Source of the DNA: Nodosilinea foveolarum
Lineage (GTDB): Bacteria > Cyanobacteriota > Cyanobacteriia > Phormidesmidales > Phormidesmidaceae
Assembly (NCBI GenBank): GCA_003242035.1
Contig: QBMC01000024.1
Coordinates: forward strand, 1 to 37,403
Direction of reading: 5' to 3'
DNA: 37,403 bases
The translations under genes were made by a program, and so were the position numbers. Below the pieces are notes generated by a model. The model made no database searches. It was not told the DNA's origin and saw nothing but the letters and a program-made list of their open reading frames with translations. The stretch's first letter is position 1. Every line of letters starts with the position of its first letter. Shown here piece by piece: positions 31,821 through 37,403 of this stretch.

Positions 31821-33302
31821 TCAAGTATCTGAACTGGCATCAGCGATCGCTTTCTCTCGAACAGTCTCCTTTTGTAGATTTACCCTAACCGCGTTCATCT
31901 CTTTAGGATCGCCAATGGTCTCTTTTATTTCGGCTTGCAATCGCTCCAGGGTAGAATCGGCCTTCGCCTTCGATAAAATATTTTGCATCACCGTATTTAC
32001 GCCAGTCTCGCCCCAGGTACAGCCTTGCTGCAAATACACCTTCGCCGTTTGCCCGACTGCATAAGTGCCATAGCCCGCTGCCCCTGCCTGCGCTGTCATC
32101 GCCCCGGCGTAAGCCGTCAGCCCAGAAAAACTTTCAAAAGCGCTCCAAATAGCCGCGCCACTCTTACCGAAGCCCAATAGCAAGCTGGTGCCAAACTCAC
32201 TCAGCAACAGCGTTCCAGAGCTGCGAATAATTGACTGCCAAAGCGTACTCGCCTCAAATCGCGTCATCGGAAAGCCGTACAGTTTAGACAACGAGCGAAT
32301 CATCACAATGTCGGAGCCAATGCCGCCTAGCATGTCGAGAATGGCCACGGGATTAAGGGCAACCGCGATCGCCTTATATTTCGCATACGTCCAAATCAGC
32401 TCATCCGCATTCCCCGCATTCAGCTCCGCCGTTTCCTCAGATAATCTCGCTTCAATTACCCCAGCCTGCCGCAGCGCATTCAGCGCAATCAGCGTCGAGC
32501 CTTCTTCTGCTACAATCTCCAACAGTTTTTCTCGCAGCGGCTCTATCTGCGCAGGCGATCGCTCCCACTCCTCACTCACCCGACCATCCGGCCACTCTGC
32601 CCGCACCTGAAGCGGCGTAGGCTCCGCCGAAACCATCACAATCTCGTCTACCAGTCGCGCCCCCTGTGGCAATTGCGAATTACCTTCGGCCTTTTGCCAC
32701 AGAGACTGCAAATTTTGGGCCACGCTCTCTCGATCCACATCAGGATAAAGATCGACCTTGTTGAATACCAGCAGCAGCGGTTTTTTGGTGGTGTAAAGCT
32801 GTTGCAACGCCTCGTATTCTGTTCGAGTCACATCGCCCGAAACCACAAACAGAATTAAATCAGCCTGCTGAGCCACTTCTTGAGCTACTTTGCCGCGAGA
32901 CTGTCCCTCAATCTCATCTAATCCTGGCGTGTCAATCAGCTCAATTCGAACGGGCGATTGCTCACCTTGCTCCACAGACCAATACACCGAACGCGGCCAC
33001 TGAGTAACCCCATTAATCGGCCCAGTTTCCAACACTTTCTCACCCAGCAGCGCATTAATCACCGCTGATTTTCCCCGGCTCACTAGGCCAAAAACCGCCA
33101 CCCGCAGCAAAGACCCGCCCAGCTTATTCATCAGCGTCGTTAGCTGATCGATTCCTTTTTTCACCGCCGCCTGCCGCGCTAGCTCAGCAGAATCGAGCTG
33201 CGTCATTTTGAGCTGCGGAATATAGCGATCTATCGCCTGACGTAAGCTAGTACGGGCTTGTTCTACAACAGGATTGAGTTTGAGATCATTAGAAGAGGAC
33301 AT
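31821..33302 (-). CDS. Era/dynamin-like GTPase with C-terminal DUF697-type membrane region
   Basis: The 493-residue protein has an N-terminal helix, then a complete G domain: G1 GLVSRGKS (72-79), G2 Thr near 100, G3 DTPG (124-127) and G4 NKVD (181-184). LRQAGVIEARLSEE and residues about 300-450 follow, an Ala/Gly-rich, weakly hydrophobic region with IAVALNPVAILDMLGG, as in DUF697-containing GTPases that associate with membranes. The likely role is GTP-dependent action at a membrane, details unknown. A related gene lies 28 bp upstream on the same strand, so the two form an operon and may heterodimerise. All catalytic motifs are present. Confidence 0.85.
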   Translation of the reverse strand: MSSSNDLKLNPVVEQARTSLRQAIDRYIPQLKMTQLDSAELARQAAVKKGIDQLTTLMNKLGGSLLRVAVFGLVSRGKSAVINALLGEKVLETGPINGVTQWPRSVYWSVEQGEQSPVRIELIDTPGLDEIEGQSRGKVAQEVAQQADLILFVVSGDVTRTEYEALQQLYTTKKPLLLVFNKVDLYPDVDRESVAQNLQSLWQKAEGNSQLPQGARLVDEIVMVSAEPTPLQVRAEWPDGRVSEEWERSPAQIEPLREKLLEIVAEEGSTLIALNALRQAGVIEARLSEETAELNAGNADELIWTYAKYKAIAVALNPVAILDMLGGIGSDIVMIRSLSKLYGFPMTRFEASTLWQSIIRSSGTLLLSEFGTSLLLGFGKSGAAIWSAFESFSGLTAYAGAMTAQAGAAGYGTYAVGQTAKVYLQQGCTWGETGVNTVMQNILSKAKADSTLERLQAEIKETIGDPKEMNAVRVNLQKETVREKAIADASSDT

Positions 33303-33330
33303 GAGTTGTTCTAAGCGCTGGATTTAAAGG

Positions 33331-34788
33331 CTATGCCGCAACCGTTTTTGACTGACCGATTGCAGGCAAGTGGGCCAACGCCTGACTTACAAAGCTCTGC
33401 AATCCAGCACCCTGCTTTGTTGCCTGGAAAATAGACTGCAAGCGATCGCCCATTTCACCAAACACAAACCGCTGTTTCTCGGGAGCCAGCAAGCTCTGCT
33501 CCTCAAAGAAATCAATCAGGCTAAGGCCCACCATGCGCGTTAGATAAGCCGCGCTCACGCCCTGAACCGCACCGCCCACTACATAAGTTGCCGCATGAGT
33601 TTTCAGCACGCTACCCAGCGCCTGAGTAGACAGCTCTACCAGTCCTAGCTTTACCAACAGCTCTGCTAGCGTACCGGCGGCCTTCTTAGCCTGCTCCAAA
33701 GAAAACTTCTGCCCGTACACCGCGCCCAAATCTACAACTAGCTGAGCGTTAATCGCCGTAGAAGCCAACAAATCTAAACTCGGCAAAGGACTGGCAAACG
33801 CACTGCCGCCCGCGATCCACTGCATCTGTTCGACCATCGGCATCGCTCGCTTACGGCGCTGAGCGTTCAACAACTCCTGCGTAGACTTTGCCAGCGCCTT
33901 GGCCTGACGTAAGCCAGTCGTGAGCACTAGCTGCTGAGATTCTTTCTCGACTAAATAATCTAATCGTTCAGTCAGATTGTTTAGCTGCGGTTCTGGCTGT
34001 TCTGCAAACTCTTCTACGGAACCATCGGCCTGATGGCGACGCACTTTAACTGGGTTGGGTTTGGTGGCGATCGCCCTCACATCAATCTCAAAATTCTCCA
34101 GCCGCGTCTGAATCTGCTGAACCACCGACTGCCGATCCAAAGGCGCCATCTGATCCTGCTTGTTAAATGCAAGCTGCACTCTATAACCGTCTCGTAGCAA
34201 TCCTTGAAGGCGCAGCAGCTCAGACTGAGTTAAATCAGCCGCCGTCACAAACAGCACCAGGTCGGTATCTACAGCCGGAACAGCCGATTCTCCGTCTAAC
34301 TCAACAATACTCAGCTCGCGATGCGCCTGCTGCCAATCTTCAGAAAGCAATTGAACGAGCGTTGTTTTACCGGTCGCTTTGTTTCCTACGACAGAAATCT
34401 TCAGCGCCGCTCTGTCTAAATTGGCCAGCACCTGCGCCATTTTTTGCCGCTGTCCTTCTACCTTCGTCCAAATCGCCGCCGTCTTGTCTGTTTTAAGCTG
34501 CGTGGGCAGCTCATCAATTAATTTACTCAGGCAAATCTCTACCTTATCCAAGGTTTTTTCTACCGCAGCGCGATCTACCGGGCCAATGGCTAGAGGTGCT
34601 TCGAGTACAACTTCAGAGTTACTGCGCTGTTTGAATAGCCAATAAAAGCCACCGAGGGCGATCGCCGCCATCAAACTCGTGCCGTCCATCAACCCAAGGC
34701 CGAGCGGCGAATGTCCCACTAGATTAAGGAGACACAAACTAGCCGAAAGACCCAGACCACCGACTAAAATAGGACGTTTTAGCTGCAT
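33331..34788 (-). CDS. Degenerate GTPase-like paralogue with N-terminal membrane hairpin
   Basis: The 485-residue protein begins with two hydrophobic segments (about 7-24 and 36-52), so it is membrane-anchored. It has G1 GNKATGKT (135-142) and G4 NKQD (209-212) but lacks a recognisable DTPG: the G1-to-G4 spacing is about 67 residues against about 102 in its neighbour, and the expected G3 position reads VELDGE. NTP binding may remain while normal GTP hydrolysis is doubtful. The C-terminal half (LRQAKALAKSTQEL, then an Ala/Gly-rich helical region) parallels the downstream GTPase, so the pair is probably an old tandem duplication. The ATG at 34788 is preferred to a TTG at 34848. Confidence 0.8.
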   Translation of the reverse strand: MQLKRPILVGGLGLSASLCLLNLVGHSPLGLGLMDGTSLMAAIALGGFYWLFKQRSNSEVVLEAPLAIGPVDRAAVEKTLDKVEICLSKLIDELPTQLKTDKTAAIWTKVEGQRQKMAQVLANLDRAALKISVVGNKATGKTTLVQLLSEDWQQAHRELSIVELDGESAVPAVDTDLVLFVTAADLTQSELLRLQGLLRDGYRVQLAFNKQDQMAPLDRQSVVQQIQTRLENFEIDVRAIATKPNPVKVRRHQADGSVEEFAEQPEPQLNNLTERLDYLVEKESQQLVLTTGLRQAKALAKSTQELLNAQRRKRAMPMVEQMQWIAGGSAFASPLPSLDLLASTAINAQLVVDLGAVYGQKFSLEQAKKAAGTLAELLVKLGLVELSTQALGSVLKTHAATYVVGGAVQGVSAAYLTRMVGLSLIDFFEEQSLLAPEKQRFVFGEMGDRLQSIFQATKQGAGLQSFVSQALAHLPAIGQSKTVAA

Positions 34789-34889
34789 GATATCTCTGCC
34801 AAAAGTTGCTGATGTTCTTATTGTATATAGACGGGCAAAAACAGCCAAGTCGTGAGAACCGTGGCGGTATTCATCCGGGAACGTGATGA

Positions 34890-35927
<1,038 letters not shown>

Positions 35928-35961
35928 CCCGCGATGGTATCTGACTCATGGTGCTTCGCCA

Positions 35962-36741
35962 ATGATGTTTGACCCTGGCCTGTGTCAGGAAATATCTTCA
36001 ACGAAAGCCTGGACGCTGGTTAGCCGTTCGCTGTTGTTCGTGCTCTCTCGTCCGCTAATAGCGATCGCTCTCCTCAGCGCGATCGCCCTCCTCCCCATCG
36101 CCGTTATCCAACCCAAGCAGCGGCCCAAATGGGGAAAACGCAGTCTGGCCCTTGGCATCGCCGCCCTGCTCTTCTACATTCTGATTACTACGTCGGCGCT
36201 TTCTAGCATTGGCAGCTATTTTCTCACGCGCTATCTTCCGGCCAACAGCACCGAATCTGCCGATGCCATTGTGGTTTTAGGCAGAGGCGACGAGCAAAAT
36301 CAACTTCGCGCCCAGCGAGCTACCGAGCTGTGGCGATCGCAAAGAGCACCCCTAATCTTTATCAGCGGACGCCGAGACACGCCGATTATTATTGACTTAC
36401 TGCGTCAGGCCAAGCCGCCGATTGATTCGGACGCGATCGCCGGAGAACCCTGCTCGCTCACCACCGAACAAAACGCCCAGTACACCGCTGCTATTCTTTG
36501 GCCCCAGGGCATTCGCAAAATTGTTTTGATGACCGATCAGCCGCATATGAGGCGATCGCAGATCACCTTCGAAAGCTTCGGCTTTACGGTCATCCCTCAC
36601 GTCATTCCTTTTGAAACTAGCAACCGAGCGGAGAAAAACTTTTTGGCCATCCGAGAAAGTCTGGGATTGGTCAGCTACGGATGGCAAGGTCGCTATAATC
36701 CCCAAGAAATTCCGCCTACCTCTATTATTGAAGGCGATTAG
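35962..36741 (+). CDS. YdcF family protein (DUF218, ElyC/SanA-like)
   Basis: The 259-residue protein has two N-terminal hydrophobic segments (about 31-50 and 60-80) followed by a DUF218 domain: DAIVVLGRGDEQNQLRAQRATELW (101-124), PLIFISGRRDT, EQNAQYTAAIL and IVLMTDQPHMRRSQITFESFG. Homologues ElyC and SanA act in envelope integrity and peptidoglycan or exopolysaccharide precursor metabolism, but no biochemical reaction is firmly assigned. The domain should face the periplasm. It starts 34 bp after por and may be read from the same promoter. The ATG at 35962 gives a somewhat polar N terminus before the first span. Convergent with the isomerase pseudogene, 28 bp apart. Confidence 0.88.
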   Translation: MMFDPGLCQEISSTKAWTLVSRSLLFVLSRPLIAIALLSAIALLPIAVIQPKQRPKWGKRSLALGIAALLFYILITTSALSSIGSYFLTRYLPANSTESADAIVVLGRGDEQNQLRAQRATELWRSQRAPLIFISGRRDTPIIIDLLRQAKPPIDSDAIAGEPCSLTTEQNAQYTAAILWPQGIRKIVLMTDQPHMRRSQITFESFGFTVIPHVIPFETSNRAEKNFLAIRESLGLVSYGWQGRYNPQEIPPTSIIEGD

Positions 36742-36769
36742 AACGCATCGCGGCTTCTAAGATTCTAAT

Positions 36770-37304
36770 CTAGGATTCTAAACGGGTGAGTTCTTTATCT
36801 AACCACTCATAGAATAGGCGATCGCAAATTGAGCGATGAATCTCCTCCGTCATCTGAGGCGCGATAAACTCATCGGCAAAAAATAATCCATGTTCTTCGC
36901 CGATGGCAATCGGGCCAATTACCGTCTGTGCAGGCGCACCAAACACACTTGCCGCCACGTCAGGATCTAGCAGCCAGCGAGAAATTTCGCCCTCGTACCC
37001 ACAGCAGCGGCGGCGCTCTACGTCACTATCGTAATAATGAGCCGCTTCAAAAAAGCTAATCTCTTCTTCTTCAATTTGATACACCAGCTCCTGAGCTAGG
37101 CTGACATTAGCCGTCGCAATTCTATATAAAGAGACTTTCGCATAGTCAAGCTTTCTCTCATTAAACTGACGAGTTGCGGCCTCGCCAAACATTGCGTTCG
37201 ATAGTTTTTTGGCCAGCAGGCGATCGCAAATACTCGCCTCCCACTCATCAGCCGTAAGCATCCGTTCTTGCAGCCACTCCAGCGTCTCTTGAGCGCTCTC
37301 TAAC
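36770..37304 (-). pseudogene. 5'-truncated parvulin-type peptidyl-prolyl isomerase gene
   Basis: The open frame from an ATG at 37261 encodes 163 residues, but the same frame stays open upstream and reads LESAQETLEWLQER before that Met, which matches the SurA/PpiC-like cyanobacterial proteins from memory (helical N-terminal arm, then FNERKLDYAKVSLYRIA, EISFFEAAHYY, GGY/CGYEGEISRWLL and FIAPQMTEEIHRSICDRLFYEWL). Homologues are about 230-250 residues, so roughly the first 60-70 are missing. The similarity stops near 37304, where a sequence resembling an insertion-sequence end begins. The gene is therefore probably broken by insertion. A truncated protein could still be made from 37261, keeping most of the isomerase domain. 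The parvulin domain itself looks intact. Confidence 0.65.
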
Positions 37305-37403
37305 GGCGTTGTTGCACAAATAGGGGTTACGGATGGGATAAGGCACGGTAAGTTTTAAGTAACCAAACAAAAAAGCTAAACCGATGAGCCAATATCGCGT
37401 CCG
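37305..37403 (+). mobile_element. Left end of a putative IS5-like insertion sequence (runs off the window)
   Basis: From about 37305 the sequence changes to GGCGTTGTTGCACAAATAGG, which resembles the terminal inverted repeats of IS5-family elements as I remember them (a GTTGCACAAA core). About 64 bp later an ATG (37384) opens a reading frame that begins MSQYRVR, like cyanobacterial IS5-type transposases. CTAA just before the junction would fit the YTAR target of one IS5 subgroup. Only one end is visible, so family and boundary are inferred; the boundary may be off by several bases. Confidence 0.55.
37384..37403 (+). CDS. Start of a putative transposase ORF, truncated by the window edge
   Basis: Seven codons (MSQYRVR) are visible after the IS-like end. 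The N terminus resembles IS5-family transposases of cyanobacteria, but the fragment is far too short for proof. No Shine-Dalgarno is evident. Confidence 0.35.

Noticed and set aside
34789-34848. TTG start extending the degenerate GTPase by 20 residues
   Set aside because: The extension overlaps promoter-like sequence (TATACAAT on the minus strand), and the ATG at 34788 begins a normal membrane N terminus.

Overview
This window looks like chromosomal DNA of a cyanobacterium. The palindrome GCGATCGC (HIP1, typical of cyanobacterial genomes) recurs dozens of times. The gene set includes Ycf66, a light-dependent protochlorophyllide reductase, a CrtL-type lycopene cyclase, a CRTISO-like carotenoid oxidoreductase and several DUF families common in cyanobacteria. 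A CrtL cyclase, where many cyanobacteria use CruA/CruP, and the codon use suggest a leptolyngbyoid or Synechococcus-like lineage, but I cannot name a species.

Layout. (1) 1-6830: a DUF4058 gene faces a leftward exopolysaccharide cluster of two family-2 glycosyltransferases, a Wzx-like flippase, a UDP-galactopyranose-mutase-like flavoprotein and a DUF6940-like gene. (2) 7234-12623: ileS, ycf66 and a STAS-phosphoglycosyltransferase fusion, all leftward; the last is a plausible initiating enzyme for the same polysaccharide pathway. (3) 12958-14345: two small nuclease-fold genes, GIY-YIG and Uma2. (4) 14351-18456: a ChrA chromate transporter, then a peptide ABC transporter lipoprotein and its first permease. 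(5) 18457-22859: a leftward run nudix-ridA-glmU-crtL-pdeM. (6) 23024-26205: malQ, a DnaJ-type cochaperone and a small exported protein ending in a good terminator. (7) 26311-29871: a LysR regulator, a ligase-associated MBL-fold DNA exonuclease and a CRTISO-like flavoprotein. (8) 29982-34788: a coiled-coil protein, a HAD-like protein overlapping a small membrane protein, and two tandem GTPase-like DUF697-type proteins. (9) 34962-37403: por, a YdcF-family protein, and a parvulin-type peptidyl-prolyl isomerase gene whose 5' end appears to be cut off by an insertion sequence entering at the right edge.

Themes. Cell-surface polysaccharide synthesis (glycosyltransferases, flippase, UGM-like enzyme, STAS-PGT, GlmU, YdcF) and pigment synthesis (CrtL, CRTISO-like, POR) share the window with housekeeping genes. 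PdeM and the MBL exonuclease belong to a DNA-repair gene set that is often one operon but lie about 9 kb apart here, with no ligase or Lhr helicase in between.

Most worth a second look: the STAS-PGT fusion, the HAD-like protein with Ser at both motif I Asp positions beside a membrane peptide, the IS-split isomerase gene, the tandem GTPases of which one lacks a recognisable G3 motif, and a roughly 33-residue insertion in a glycosyltransferase. I see no tRNA, rRNA or CRISPR array, and no convincing wholly new multi-gene system.
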